Of a stretch of 64,000 nucleotides of DNA, positions 45,080-58,118 are shown in pieces. This DNA is from Periplaneta americana (lineage: Eukaryota > Arthropoda > Insecta > Blattodea > Blattidae), in the NCBI RefSeq assembly GCF_040183065.1, contig NC_091120.1, forward strand, positions 7,501 through 71,500, written 5' to 3'. Position 1 is the stretch's first letter. Each line of letters begins with the position of its first letter. The notes below the pieces were generated by a model, which was not told the origin of the DNA, did not search any database, and saw only the letters and a program-made list of their open reading frames with translations. Both the position numbers and the translations under genes were made by a program.

Positions 45080-46287
45080 TCTCTATCTTTTTAGGTTAGG
45101 GTTCCATCTTAGGACTTTTCTTATTCCTAATTATTGTAAATGATTTAAGTTACAACATTATGGCCAAATCAAGATTATATGCAGATGACAATTCTTTCAT
45201 AACATGTTCGACTACTGCAGTAGAACTGCGTCAGCTAACCTCAAATACAGTTGTGGAAGCAGCAGAATGGTTCAGAGCAAATAAGTTAATTTTAAACGAG
45301 GAGAAGACTCAAAAATTAATTTTGACATTGAAAAAAGAAGAAAAGACAGTAAAATTACTTGGTATCCATCTTGGTACAAAACTAACCTGGGATTGCCACA
45401 TTGAATATATCTCTCGGAGACTGTCCAGAGTCCTGTACCTCTTAAGAGTAATTAGAGACAAAATACCCGGGCAGTGCCTAAGAAGTGTTTATTTTGCTTT
45501 TTTTCATAGCATATTAAAGTATGCAATCCTGGTGTGGGGAAACAGTCCTACTGATTCAGAAGAAAGCAATAAGAATTATCACAGAAGTACCAAGCAAATC
45601 ACATTCTAACTACTGTTCATACAGGAGTCCATCTTAACAGTTGTTAATGAATATATTCTGGAACTTCTTCTTTACATCAAGAAAAAATCTTTATGGCTTC
45701 ACCAGTAGGATGGATAAACATGAGTATAATACTCGTAATAAAGAAAAACTGGACATACCATTTTGCAGACTATCCAAAGTTAAAAGTAGTGCTAACATGT
45801 TGGGCTGTAGGATGTTCAACATGTTATCACAGGAAGTGTCACTAGACATATTCAAAGTCAAAGTGAAAACGTGGCTTCTTAGAAACCCATTCTATTCTGT
45901 GCAAGAATATTTTGAGTTAGAAAATCAAATTGTAGATATTTTTTAGGATTCTTTCTCTGAGTTTTATTATTATTTTGTAATATATTATGAAATTATCATA
46001 AATTGTTAAGTTAGACCCTAATTCTTATTTTATTATATATAGACAGAGCTTATGAAATAATATTTGTGATCAGTGTGTTACATTTTTCATCTAGATATTA
46101 ACCTATTTTTGGTAATCTTGACTCTCAATTGTAAAATCTAAGGAGTATTTGTGATCATTTTGTTTTATCTTTAGTGTTGTAATAGAATATTTTTCATTTT
46201 AGTACGATAATTTCATACTTGTAATTTGGCAATGTCATTAGCTTTTACTATAACGACAGCTAATAAATACTATACTATACTACTGTA
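45080..46287 (+). mobile_element. 5'-truncated non-LTR retrotransposon (LINE), RT C-terminal half
   Basis: The frame opens within the reverse transcriptase: GSILGLFLFLIIVNDLSYNI (motif with GS-LG) and LYADDNSFITCS, with the catalytic YADD at about 45,178. AAEWFRANKLILNEEKTQKL, VKLLGIHLGTKLTWDCHIEY and YFAFFHSILKYAILVWGNS follow. A frame change near 45,610 leads to EYNTRNKEKLDIPFCRLSKV and NMLGCRMFNMLSQEV, ending VQEYFELENQIVDIF at 45944. The 3' part ends AATAAATACTATACTATACTAC, a short repeated tail. Block wording fits the CR1/Jockey group; clade uncertain. No 5' half is present, the usual outcome of incomplete reverse transcription. Confidence 0.85.
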
Positions 46288-46304
46288 CACCTAGAAATCC
46301 GTTC

Positions 46305-46805
46305 CCTAGTCATTAAAAATAAAGCTTGGATTCCTTCTTTAAAAGAGAGGTTAGTGAAGTGTGCTTGCCCGCCATCAGTGGAAAAGCCTATCGAGTTTTC
46401 TTTACAGGGGTGCTGTTAGCATTAAAGCACTTTATTACGCCCTCGTAAAGATTAACAGAATTAACTTCTCTAACTGGAATAAGATCTAAAAATGCAGCAA
46501 CTATTTTTCCTTGCCCTGATTCTATCCTAACAACAATGTCCAGTTGTATTGTTTGTCATCTATCGATTCATTTATGGTCACTGAAAATTTCTTTTCACGA
46601 AGCAATTCACATACCCTTCGTTAGCTTTACTGCTCCAGATAAAAATGAAGTTAAGGCTTTCCGACCCACTACCCTTTTAGAACATTGCAAATCTGTTTAC
46701 GTTTCTACATGTCTTTCTAATGTGGTTTTCCTTCCCAACGAAATGTTTGTCACAGCCACACGTTCACAAAAAGCAAAATTAGCACCTTTTTTACCTGGTT
46801 GCAAC
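46305..46805 (-). pseudogene. hAT-family transposase remnant, DUF4371/ZBED-like
   Basis: On the minus strand FAFCERVAVTNISLGRKTTL followed by ERHVET looks like the back of a zinc finger and GKALTSFLSGAVKL like the region after it. Further in, IVAAFLDLIPVREVNSVNLY and EGVIKCFNANSTPVKKT match the catalytic core wording (LDL/IIPV...NLY...FN...PVKK) of DUF4371-type hAT proteins, followed by FSTDGG-like residues in another frame. At least four stops or frame changes occur. The plus-strand open frame 46536-46808 is a shadow of it. Its left side is cut by the LINE tail. Confidence 0.65.
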
Positions 46806-47272
46806 TAGACTTAAATTTGTTCACAGAAGTTAAAAACTTCGAAATCAAAAATTAAATATTACTCTAGCCTACGTCTAATATTAATATAAGTACAGTAACA
46901 ATATCTGCAAGTACACATAGCACTTACTGCCTTCAGTGTTGGCTAGACTAACAGAAATAACTGAACTGATTATTGTAACAGACAGATTGCAATGATTTGA
47001 AATCGGATACACAACACTTGTTTCCAATTTCAACATGAAATGTCTGCAGGTGGTGATATTAATCAAATTAATACTTGTACATGAGTGACGATGAAACTCC
47101 TCATCTAAGTTAATTGAACGACTGTGCAGTTCTGTTTTGGATTCAAGTCCCAATTATAACAAAAAAAAAAAAAAAACGTGAAAGTGAAAAAGATGAGATT
47201 ATACAAATTATTATACTTTTAGCTCAAGGACAGTAGATTTAAAAAAAAAAAAAGGAGATATTTGCAAAACTA

Positions 47273-47290
47273 GGAGATCTGGCAACACTG
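47273..47290 (-). repeat. Probable 5' terminus of the minus-strand hAT remnant
   Basis: Reversed it reads CAGTGTTGCCAGATCTCC, a hAT-type end resembling that of the MITE at 33166. It lies about 0.5 kb upstream of the DUF4371-like coding remnant and in the right orientation. No partner or target duplication is identified. Confidence 0.55.
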
Positions 47291-47720
47291 GGTGAGCAGT
47301 GAAATGTTTTCGTTATGCATAACATAATATATTTTCCAGATTTATAACAATACATCTATTCATATAATACGGTACTCTATTGCAGTCAATATTTTCAGTG
47401 TCCATACAATAATTACCCATGTGTTGGTCACATTATTGTCGTTTTCCTTTTCACACGGAACACAGTAACAAGCTTAATATACACATTTGTTAACAGCAGA
47501 GGAATTGCCAGTGATGTTTTCTTATATCTACTGTTCTGAAATTTAAATTGTCGCACTTCCAATATGCATACAGCAGTGATATGTTTCCTGTCGAACTGAA
47601 TTAAGAGTCTTCAACTTTACATTACAGGACCTTCATTAAGAAAAACTCTAAACTCCTACACATGCATAATTTTCACCAAATTGAACCAATTTACTTTATG
47701 TACTTGTCTGAAAATTTACT

Positions 47721-47804
47721 TAAGCAAATTATTTCGCGTCGATAATTCAAGTAAAATGGATATAAGCAAATTATTTCGCGTCGATAATTCAAGTAAAATG
47801 GATA
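47721..47804. repeat. Perfect 42-bp tandem duplication
   Basis: Two identical 42-base units starting TAAGCAAATTATTTCGCGTC lie head to tail. No change separates them, so the event is recent or recently homogenised. Confidence 0.95.
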
Positions 47805-50744
47805 TTTCACAGAGTGGAAAAGTAACAAATCAGATAATATTAAGGTAATCTTCAAAATGTTAATTAAGTAAATATCTTGCAGGTTCTTCATCAGTTATCT
47901 TTCAAATTGTCTGAACTTAATTTAAATTTATCTGGAGTAAAATACCTTCGCTGTGTGCTGGCAGTGCTAATACATAATTACTCAGGCATCGCCTGAATCT
48001 TCTGTGGGTTCTGTATGACAGTGGCTTAAGATAGCATCAGGTTTCAGAGTTCAGATTCCTTTAAAATTGACATAGAAGAGTCCATACAGTTCCAAACCTG
48101 CTACGTTTACATTCTTACGGATGCAAAAGCTGCCAGCTTCACAACCTGGTAGGCACCATATAAGAATACATATCATATTATTAGACTCCTCTCTGTCAAA
48201 AAAAAATTACACCGGTGCTTTGATATCTATTTCAGTAGGGATACTTCATCGGCTATAAATAGACTGTGAAATTCTATCTCCAGTTCTCTCACTCTTGCGG
48301 CTGCCACATTGTAGGGATGCCATTACCCTACTTTCTTCTTCAAGGACCTCGTAACATTGGAAAGATCGGAGTAGTTTCCTTTCTAGGAAAATATTCATTC
48401 ATCTCGCCATATCACATATTATGAACAGAAAGCAAGAGAGAGTTCAACATTCTGTGCCATTGGGAACTGGAAAGAGTATTTGAAAGTTATGAAGAGAGAT
48501 AAACCAGGAACACATCTAAGAGAAAACTCTCATGTGAAAGACTGGAAGACTTATTCCAGTGTTGCCATTTTCAATTTCAGAAAGCGAAGGAAATTGTAAT
48601 CACTCAAAGCAATGGCATAAATGTATTTCAGCTAGAGACTTTTAATACAATTTTGAAGCTGGCGAACCAAACATTTGTGCAAGATGAGGCAAATTTCAAG
48701 AATGTTTACCATCCCTGATACTTGAAGAGAGATGTGGAACCGAGATAAGATATGGCAAAGGATTTCCTAAGGAAACATGGGGCAGAAATTAAGCAAAAAA
48801 TTGAATGTATTTGAAGAAGTGAACCCTGCTCCTTCAGATTTAAATGGAGGAAGGCTTGTTAAACTGCAGGTTTCAATGTATGGTTCACTTCTTTTTTTAT
48901 ATATATATATATAAGAATTTATTGTTAATTTCATTCATAATCCAGATGAAATAAATGGAAAATTTGATATTATTAAAAAAATGCTCTATTTCATCTATAA
49001 AATAAAAAACTGCACACAAAAATTGCTTACGATATTGATACAGCTGTTTTTGCAAACGAAAATGAAATCCAAATAGCTGCCATCAGGATTACAAAACGTA
49101 AATTTCAACAGTACATTTGCAAAACCTGCTACCTGCAAAGAAAATATCATCAGAACTTACTTTCTACTATCGCAACAAGATTTACAATCATTCACAGTGT
49201 TACAACTCTTATTTTGTCTGTGTACAAGAAGTAGGCTAGCCCTTGAGCTATGAAACAGCAGTCATGGCGTGTGCATATCCATTTATTATTTGTTAGGAAT
49301 ATCTGACGCCGAAAATATCCATAATGGAGACAGAGATCCGTGTTTTCTTAATCTTGGCACTACAATGAGGTTATGTACCAGTAGTCAGCATTGCACTCTG
49401 ATCGCTTTTTACGCAAGCTGAGTGGACCTCGGGATCATTCTGGAATTTGAGGATGTGGGGTACATGTGCGGTTGTAAGTATTAAATGTATTATTAATGTG
49501 ACTAAATACATCACACGACCTATGACATCCGTCATCTTGCTGCTGACTTCTTAAAATGCTACTTTGCTGTTAATCAAAATATTGTCCTGCAGCACGTGTT
49601 ACATTCAGTTGGAAGGGTTACCTTAGTCCTACTCAGCTTGACATTGATGTTATAAAAATAATTGCTGAAACTGTTAAAGTTGTCGGTACATTAAGAAAGG
49701 TTAAAATATTCTAATTCTTCTATGTAAGAAATGTATTTCTGAAATCTCGGTTCATAATTCTATAATTTTAGTTAACTATGTCTATGTTAGGTAGTACGAA
49801 AGTGGCCCCTTGTTTGTTGCAGTCTCAAAGAGAAAATTATGATTTCTAAAAATTCAGGAAGTACCTATAAAATGCAATGTCAACACAATTTTCACTGTAA
49901 CACAACACAAAAACATAATTACGGGTTCAGAGAAACTCGTAACAGTCATCCTTAAATATCTGACATAAATTACAACCCTATGGTCCTTGTAAATGTTACA
50001 GAATATTGCTTGCTACATACAACAAAGCTTCTCAAAATGGCTGTACACTCAGTCGATTGCTATTGTATTGCATACATTCTTGTATGTGCAGTTTATAAAT
50101 TATAATCACGCCTCCCATGCAATTTTCTTTCTGCCATACAGATTATTTGATTGTAAAATGCAAGTCATAATAAGTTTAATGTGCTGGTGGCAGATTTCAG
50201 TCAAAGTTAAGCCAATTAGTAGGAGACTCATAGCATCCCTAGTTACACAGTTGGCTTAGCTTTGACCTCTTGTAACACACGAGGTTCGTATACATACAAA
50301 TATTACTGCATATACTCCACAATTTATAAAAAGAAACACATTCGTTCTCGTGACTCCAAATGTGAACTTCTGCTTGAACAGTATGTGGGTACCAGTATGC
50401 AGGTGGGCTGATTGGAGTAAACGTTTTTCTTTACGTCTTAAAAATAAAGGTCCCTTCAAATAAATGACTGAAAATTAAAACAGTACGTGATGAACTTGAT
50501 GATGCTGAATATTATATTATTATTATTAATATTGCTGTTAAATTTGAGTCGAGCCCACTGAAAATATTCCTCCTAGAATCCCATCAAGCCACGATTGTTT
50601 CATTGTTCTGTCGATGTTATGTAATTGCAACAGTAAACGAACAAGACTGTCAAAATATAATGTTGGAAAGAAAAAAGTCTGATCTTCAGTCAAAACTAAA
50701 TCTTTTATCCAATTATGCCGCCCGTTTATAGTTACAGTAGTAAT
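47805..50744. other. No recognised feature apart from a (TA)n run
   Basis: About 2.9 kb of AT-rich DNA. A (TA)n run lies at 48899-48913. Around 48,420-48,860 the composition is less AT-rich and has short coding-like stretches, but no family was recognised. Confidence 0.5.
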
Positions 50745-50770
50745 CAGTGGCATGCGGTGCAAATTTATGT
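50745..50770. repeat. Orphan hAT-type end
   Basis: CAGTGGCATGCGGTGCAAAT followed by TTATGTGAGGGTAGCG resembles the start of a hAT-type element. It does not pair convincingly with the end at 52601-52620. Confidence 0.4.
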
Positions 50771-51925
50771 GAGGGTAGCGATAATACAAATTTTTATATG
50801 TGTATTACAAAACTGATAGCAGCCAATCGCCTAAATATATTTTAAGACCAAAGCAATTCTCCTCTCTTTAGCAGCAAAATCATTGATGACCTGGGCATAG
50901 ATATCCTCATTACTGTGAATGGTTTCCAGTAATTTCTTCTCAATAGAATATGAATAACGAATCTGTCTTGACCAGGACAGAATTGTGGCATTTTAAGATT
51001 AGAGAATTTATAGTTCTCACAATTAAAATACAATTTCTGTGATAAATTTCTTTTTTGCTTTGTGAACAGGGGAATCAATTCTGTATTTGAGACTGTAAAA
51101 GCTTGTTCCTTATTGACTCTATACAGGACATATAAAATCCTGTATTTACGGACTAGTAAAAGAATAAAAATAATGTCCATTTTTCATTCTCTTTTAATAT
51201 TCCATATCTACAGATATCTTGTACCAGTATGTCGAATCATCGCATTACAGATAAAATGAAAGAATATCAAGTGACAAGTACTGCACATGGCATTGTTTCT
51301 GGATTTCAGTTAGAAAAATGAGTGCAGGGAAGAAAGGAACAGATTTTCCACAGATCTTACAAAGTTGAGTCCAAGTTAACTTGAATTTTACCATTCATTT
51401 TATATTAATTATGACAGATTCAACTTTGCTAGCTAATGCTAAAAAGGAAACGAAATATAAATAATCACAAGATACTTTGTACTATACAGTAACGTCATAA
51501 ATTCAGCTTGTAAAAGTATGGTTTTCATTAGAAATCAGCAATTTTATTGAATAATTTAGTACCACAAATTATTTTCAATATACTGGTAACCTGCTCATTA
51601 TTAATTCAGTGTGAGTGTTTTGGATGCAGTGATATGGTATGGTATGCTTAGGGGCTTCTCTGAAATCACGTGAATTTCTTTCCGATAAACATCACACCTT
51701 GAGGCTCGACCTCATCCCATCTCATATTCCGAAAAAACCTGGTAACCTTAATCACTGATCTATTGTTGTCGGTTTATAATATTGTATTCCTCTTTTAGCT
51801 ACTGAAAATTAAAAGCTAATAAATGCAGAGATTGGAAAATGATCGTGGAAATAGCATTCACCATCACCATTGCTCAAGTAGTACTGATTTTAACATATAG
51901 CGGTATCTTACCTATGATTAAGGTT
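50771..51925. other. No recognised feature
   Basis: AT-rich. A stretch at 51,645-51,780 with CTTTCCGATAAACATCACAC reads like an interspersed repeat I have seen in cockroach sequence, but this is not firm. Confidence 0.4.
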
Positions 51926-52170
51926 CTGGCTGATATGTACATCTGTTATCACTTGACGATATGCGTCAGAGGAAGAACAATTGTTTGTATGCATCTGAAG
52001 TCTGATTAGTGTAATACATACCTAGTCAGCGATGTATGTAATGGAGAGGGAAAGGAACTGGTTACACTACCCCATTATCTCCTGGCTTAGTTGTCTCATG
52101 AGTGATGCCTTATTGGTGTCATTTATAAGGTTCATACCTGTCTTCGGACAGTTGGCTAAACAACAATACC
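51926..52170 (+). repeat. Interspersed repeat family C, most complete copy
   Basis: Begins CTGGCTGATATGTACATCTG, then CACTTGACGATATGCGTCAG, AGGAAGAACAATTG, GAAGTCTGATTAGTGTAATA, GGAAAGGAACTGGTTACACT and CTCATGAGTGATGCCTTATT, ending GGCTAAACAACAATAC. It serves as the reference for the copies at 29171 (partial, minus) and 60755/61851 (interrupted). Nature unknown; a retroposed origin is likely from the A-rich end. Confidence 0.8.
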
Positions 52171-52600
52171 GGTACCGTTATCTAATATCAAATTATTCAT
52201 GACATTGATTGATTAGATTGAAAATGTGTTTATAAATTTTAAAATCCACCAGTGAAGGGATTTTAAGCAATTCAAAGACAGTCGGGTCATGAGTATTTGT
52301 AGGGTAAATGTCCATTTATTCTGAAGAAATTCTTTTTAGTGAAATACATGTGTGGCACCAATATTCTACAGCAGCAGTTCCTTGGACATAGTGCTTAGGA
52401 CTTCACAAGAAAGACATGATCATTTAAAGTGAAATACAGTAATTGCTGTGTAAACAGGAAATGAACAGAAATCAAACCTGTTCAGAGTGTTATTTTCTAG
52501 AATGCATTTTTGACTTCTTACCTTAATGCTATCGACTGTAACGATTGCTCTTGTTCCAAGATTTAGTTTTAATGTTATTTTGCATAAAGGACTTGGGCCC

Positions 52601-52620
52601 ACCCGCTGGCTACGCCACTG
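52601..52620. repeat. Orphan hAT-type end
   Basis: GCTGGCTACGCCACTG is the reverse of CAGTGGCGTAGCCAGC, like the end at 34934. The other terminus is not identified. Confidence 0.4.
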
Positions 52621-54035
52621 AAGTAAAACAATACCGGCACTTAAATTATATACTAGGTCTGTTGTGTTCTTTTCTCTGTCACCTCTTGCAGTGTATGCAG
52701 CCTCTGTGATTCCTGCTCTTCTTTAAGTATATTTCGGCCAGTTTATAATGTGCCTGAGTATAGGCCTACAGTTACTCATACTGTAGTCCGCAAAATGAAG
52801 TATGATTTTAGAACATGCAAGAACGAAGACGTCAGTCATTACAAATGTTTAGCGGATATACTTTAATACTAAGCTGTGTACTAAAATATGCAGAAGTTCC
52901 TTCATCTACCAACTTACAACAATATTTTGAACAAGAATTTTTCAATGTCGAATACATTTCTTTTTCATGAACTACTACCAACTTTGGATGTTAGAAATAC
53001 GTCTGGAAAGTATAACTCTGCCATATAAGTTTTTTACAAGGACTGCATGAATAGCCATTTTAAAGAGAGAACATTGTTATACACATAAGTGCATTATGTT
53101 ACTTTAAATTTGGAAACTTCTTCTTCTTCTTTCTCTTCACTCCTACAGAATAAAAAAAAATGAAATGATGTTCGACATAAACCAGATTACTCAGTTCAAT
53201 GTGCGACATTCTCAGTCTTTCAAAATGTGCAAGGATCTAGACTAGTTAAAATCAATTTCATTTAATTTTTATATACTAATGTGAGAGCTCTATTTCATGT
53301 TTGTATCAATTTCAGATTACCTATATTGCACTTGAATAGACATTATTTGTGATTTATGCAAAATGTTAAGATGTTATTCACAATTCTGAAACTATTAGCA
53401 TAATAAAATAAAACATGTTCCAGGATTTAAAGCAGTGTTGAATTTTTAATTTCCTTTTCACATTTGTATCTCCAGAAAGCCTTTGTCGAATATTTCACCA
53501 TTTGAGTAAATTAACTTAGATGATTAACTCAGTTTTAATAATTTCTGTGAAGATGATTACATTGCACAGTTAAATTTAAAAAAATGTACTTTGTAAGATG
53601 ATGAAGTTAGTGACAGTCCACAAAATGATGCACACCGCGAAGTGGATGAAACTCACTCTAGTGGAGAAATTCTATTCATGGATGTTGGTAGGCTGACTTA
53701 CTTATCCTCGATTTCATATTTATAGGGAAGAAAAGAGAACTTAACCTTCTTGTGAAAAGCAGATCAATATCACTGCAAGGGAACATTACAAGGACCCCAT
53801 AGGGAATATTACAACAGATGGAATCAGTCCTTTGGTCCATTTCCTCTTGAAATTGATAGAACATGTGCTAAATGCAAGAAATTCTTCCAGGTACTTTCCT
53901 GTTAAAAGTACTTTACAATGTTTTCGGACAGATTGATACGTTGCCTCCTGCACTTGTGGAAAAAGATTGTTAGGTACAGACATACTGAAATTACGGCAGG
54001 AAAAAAGGAAGCTTCTCACTGGAAATCCATGTGCT
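52621..54035. other. No recognised feature
   Basis: AT-rich; nothing supported. The short minus-strand open frames at 53676-54040 have no recognisable product. Confidence 0.45.
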
Positions 54036-54104
54036 TTCACCGAAATTTGAATCTGAACTCTTTATCATGGAAAGTGGATGCTCTAACCATTTGACCACTC
54101 TCAT
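54036..54104 (-). repeat. tRNA-like sequence
   Basis: On the minus strand GAGAGTGGTCAAATGGTTAG is an A-box-like start, with AGAGCATCC following, and AGATTCAAATTTCGGTG a B-box-like end at tRNA spacing. I could not find the Tc1-like terminus outside it, so its context differs from the modules of the TLE copies. Confidence 0.5.
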
Positions 54105-56308
54105 AAACTTATTTTTATCATTTCAGCTTACTGTTCTGTTGATACAGAATTGTTCAAAACGAAATATCTTTTCTTTCTTCTCCCACAACTTCATGAAACG
54201 TAGTACCTGCAATGCTTATTATGTAAAATGACTGCAGTTGTTTAACACACTAATATTTTAACATGTCTACCAAGTAACTCCAGTTCCATCGAACCCACCC
54301 AATGTGTACCATACAGCTAGTCTTCCGACAATGAGAGACATAACCTCGAAACTAGTCAGCCAGGTATTTTTATAATATTAACATTGTAAAGAAATTATTT
54401 TTAATCACTGTTAAAAGAGTGTACCAGATAATGAAAAAATCGTCATTTACGCAAAAAAGCAAGAACCTGTCCGCAAAGAACACCTTAGCTTCTTCATGCA
54501 GGCAGTGACCACTTTGGTTTGGGAGCTCTCGACTGCCATACCATCATTACAGTGAAATCAAAATTATTCCCCAGCCATTCTGTCATAGCTGCAGCCTCAC
54601 ATTACTGGAGCAATGAATGTCAGAACACTCATTGATCTATTTATCCCTTATACTTGCAGGTTCTTTTGGAATATTTTCAATCCGACAATTTATAATAATT
54701 TGGTTAGAGACTGTGATCTTAATTGAGAGAAGTATTGACCAGTGTAAACAGTGGGTAGGCTGAAAAAATCTGCTTACTCTTGTATCTTTTTATACCTACA
54801 ACATGTCTCTCGGTTTTTGTGATACAGACCCACAAGAAGATGATGACATTAATTTTCACCCCCAAACACAATACAGGTATAACAATATAACTTATTTGTT
54901 AGGCAAAGATACTCGTATTTCTCATACCACGACAATTGAAAATTTCTATTTCGTCTTCCTCCATCCACTATTTTAATATGTAAATGTGGTGTTTATCTCC
55001 TATCTTTGTAAGCACATTTTGTTTCATACATCCAACTTGAAAATGGTTCCTTAATATTACTGTATTTCAATAATTTCTTGATGATTTTTAAGTAATGTAA
55101 ATACTGTTTATTATTCTCCGTCAAAATTACGTATTATTATGATGAAACTGTACATAATCTGTGGCTGATATGTCCTTATTTTACCGAAAAAAATTAATGT
55201 ATACTGTTATTTAGTATAAATGAGGGGCGGGAACAGGGAGTTCAGCTTCTCCCGCTGTCTTACGTTGATTGCAGCTATTCCTGCTGACTGCTCTGTTCCC
55301 AGTCTCTGGTATAATCAGTTTTAAATAGAAGAATAAAATAGACCCAATTTAAAAATTCGACATTTCTGGTCATATTTACAAAAAAAATGTAATTATGCAA
55401 ACAGCAATTCTAAATATTGTATTCCATGTTTATATTCTGGATGTCACAAACACTGTTTCAATAGTTGTGCTGTAAGAATAGGTTAAAATGCACATTCCTA
55501 AATCAGATCCTTAAAACCTTAAATAATTCACAATAAGGTTTTCATACACACTTTTGAGAAGTGAAATAATTATTGTTAATATCAGTGCGTCAAAAATAGT
55601 TGGCAATGACAACAGATCCACCAAGGTGGTTTCTGTATAATATGGGGCATTGTGTTACCCTCGTGGTTTATTGTTCCAATGTAATTACTGACACTGAAGC
55701 TTCTTCCCAGCCGAACTTATGAACTTACAATCATCACCACATTAAGAATAAAATTTATCTTGGTACCAGTATTTATGTTTTTGTTTTTGTGTAGTACACA
55801 GCTCTTTACGAAAGCCACCCTTAAACAGAAGCCCTTTATAAGCTTCATAAACATCAAATAACTATAACATGAGTTTCAAAGCAGCTTCTTTCACAGCTCC
55901 TGCCATCATTAGGTGAGTGTCTGCCTTCATATCGATTTTTAAACCCAACAAATATTTCTGTTAACATATTGGATACAATCTGTTACCCCATACTCCGAAA
56001 AACAACTATCTGTGTAAACTGCAACCTGGCTCTTGATAAATGTGGGAATATATAACGAAAATAATTACAGGGAAATGAATAAAATTAGAACTAAACGTGT
56101 TAAAAATATACTGTAGATATTCAAGATATGATAAAATCAATGGCTCTTGCATGTATAAAAGATGAAAAATTTTCTCGTTCTCTCATTTCAAAGTCTGCTT
56201 TAAGATGTAACCAATGCCAAGAAAGATATGAGAAAATGAGAAAGAGATTTTTAAATCCTCAAAAGATAACCAAAAAAGACAGAATGCCAGAGGCATGAAA
56301 ATATATAC
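54105..56308. other. No recognised feature
   Basis: About 2.2 kb of AT-rich DNA. No coding family, repeat terminus or RNA gene is recognised. Confidence 0.45.
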
Positions 56309-56900
56309 CAGTGGCGCAGCCAGAATTTGACTGTGAGGGAGGGAGGGTTTGAAATTTTATTAAAAAACTGACTATAAAACAAACACTACATAATATAAGA
56401 TATTAAAAAAAATCAGAATGGACAAATACGTAAGGAACTATTCATCTTGAACCAGTATGAACAATACATTTCGAACAAGACATCCTGTTAAAATAAAATA
56501 AAGTGAAAGTGAGATGAAATGACCGACATCCCTTCTGCATTTCTTAGCTACTTCCTTGAGCACATTACTTTCATTCAAAGGAACTTTCTCATGTAGACCT
56601 ATGAATGTACCCTTAACGGAAAAAAGAATGGGCCACCGACAATTTCTAAGTTCCAGATACATAACATTGCACATGCTCATCTCGTCAAAGCCGTAGTTCA
56701 CCAGGTAACACATAATTAAACCATTTAAATTTGCTGCATTTTGTTTAAGAGTCTAAAATATGTTATAAAATCGAATAGAGAGTTAATTCTAGATACATCA
56801 GGACTTCTGAAGAGTAAAATAATAATAAAATTGATAAATACAAAATCAACCGAAGTGAATATGAACAGGAAAACCTCATATTATGCCGAAACGATATTAA

Positions 56901-56978
56901 CGGTCTCAGTAGCGTAAGTCGTTACAGCATTGGTCTATTGAACGAGTTAATAGTAGCTCAAGGTTCGAATCTCCCACA
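56901..56978 (+). repeat. tRNA-like module in the left arm of TLE-4
   Basis: TCAGTAGCGTAAGTCGTTAC (A-box region) and CTCAAGGTTCGAATCTCCCA (strong B-box) are separated by more than usual, as in class II tRNAs with a long variable arm. A T-run at 56983-56992 provides a polymerase III-type terminator. tRNA-derived, not a confident gene. Confidence 0.6.
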
Positions 56979-57152
56979 ATATTTTTTTTTTTAATAACAA
57001 TTTTGACATCATATATGTCTCGCAAAGCTGCATTTATATCGCGATATCTCTTAGAAAATGCCCAAACTCTAATAAATAATAAACCTCCTACTCTCTTTGA
57101 AGCAATATTCCTGTCAGTAATAAAACGTTCTGTCTCATCATTACGCTTGAAG

Positions 57153-58118
57153 ATGGCAGAGAGACAACTCCGTCAACAAGGCCCTGGTTTGCGTAGGTTA
57201 TTCTGCATCGATGGCAGCCAGAGAGATTGGAGTCCCATTGTCAACTGCTAAGCAGTGGGCTAAATTTTTTTATTGAGAATGGTGAAGTTGTGAATTGTCC
57301 CATTCCTGGTCGACCACGCATCTTTACAAAGGAAGAGGATCCCATGTTATTGAGAGAAGTTGAGAACTACCCCTTTAGAACTGCCTCTCAACTCAAGATG
57401 GCGTCCAACTTTACAGGTTTCCCACACACCGTGAGGAGACGTTTTAGAGAGCATAGCATACAGCATCATCGAGCTGTGAGAAGAGAAAATTTTGACGATG
57501 GAGCATGCCGTGGACCTTCTAGGGTACGCTACTCTCCAACAGGACTTCGATTGGAGAAATGTCATTTTCTCCGACAAGGTAAATGTCCTGCCCTAGTTTA
57601 TCATAAGGATGGCCACTGATACGATGAACACTTTGTGAGACGACTTAACAGGTCGGGTCGCGTCGCGTGTTGGGGGTGGATGTCATACGTTGGGGCAGGA
57701 TTTCTGGAATGCATCCACGGTCGGTTTACGGCAGAAGTCTGCGAACACATTTAGGCAAATATGATCCATTCTGCCGGAGAACAATATCCAGAAGAAACAC
57801 TTTTCTTCCAGCAGAATAATCACCAGGTACACAGCGCCAACCGGATTCAAAGATAGTTAATGACAAGGCGGTCGACTGGCCTCTAAAATCACCAGATATG
57901 AATCTGATTGAAAATTTGTGGGCTACAGTCAAATGGATCCTAAGTTCTAATTTGGCAGAACAACCACCCGCTCGGACAGCTGACGAATTGTGGGACAGAG
58001 TTCTAGATACGTGGGAGGAGGTGGCCATGAATTTCACCTGTTCCATAATCTTGTGGACTCCATGCCGCGCAGAATGAGGGCAGTTGTCGACACAGGTGGT
58101 TTGTGGACGAGATATTAG
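57153..58118 (+). pseudogene. Tc1-like DD34E transposase, broken
   Basis: The ATG at 57153 opens MAERQLRQQG. After a frame change the helix-turn-helix reads VGYSASMAAREIGVPLSTAK. IPGRPRIFTKEEDPMLLREV, NYPFRTASQLKMASNFTGFP and HTVRRRFREHSIQHHRAV follow. FSDK marks the first catalytic Asp near 57,570. SGRVACWGWMSYVGAG is present. The second catalytic motif reads FFQQNNHQVHS, so Asp is replaced by Asn. SPDMNLIENLW gives the Glu near 57,900-57,920. The C-terminus ends GGLWTRY at 58115. Several frame changes and stops confirm it is dead. Confidence 0.85.

Noticed and set aside
50745-52620. A single hAT element bounded by CAGTGGC-type ends
   Set aside because: Inner end sequences differ (CAGTGGCATGCGG versus CAGTGGCGTAGCC) and flanks GTAGTAAT / AAGTAAAA do not match; treated as two orphan ends.
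56438-56713. 91-codon minus-strand frame as a host gene
   Set aside because: It overlaps the left arm of TLE-4 and its inverted-repeat match at the right arm; it is not protein-like.
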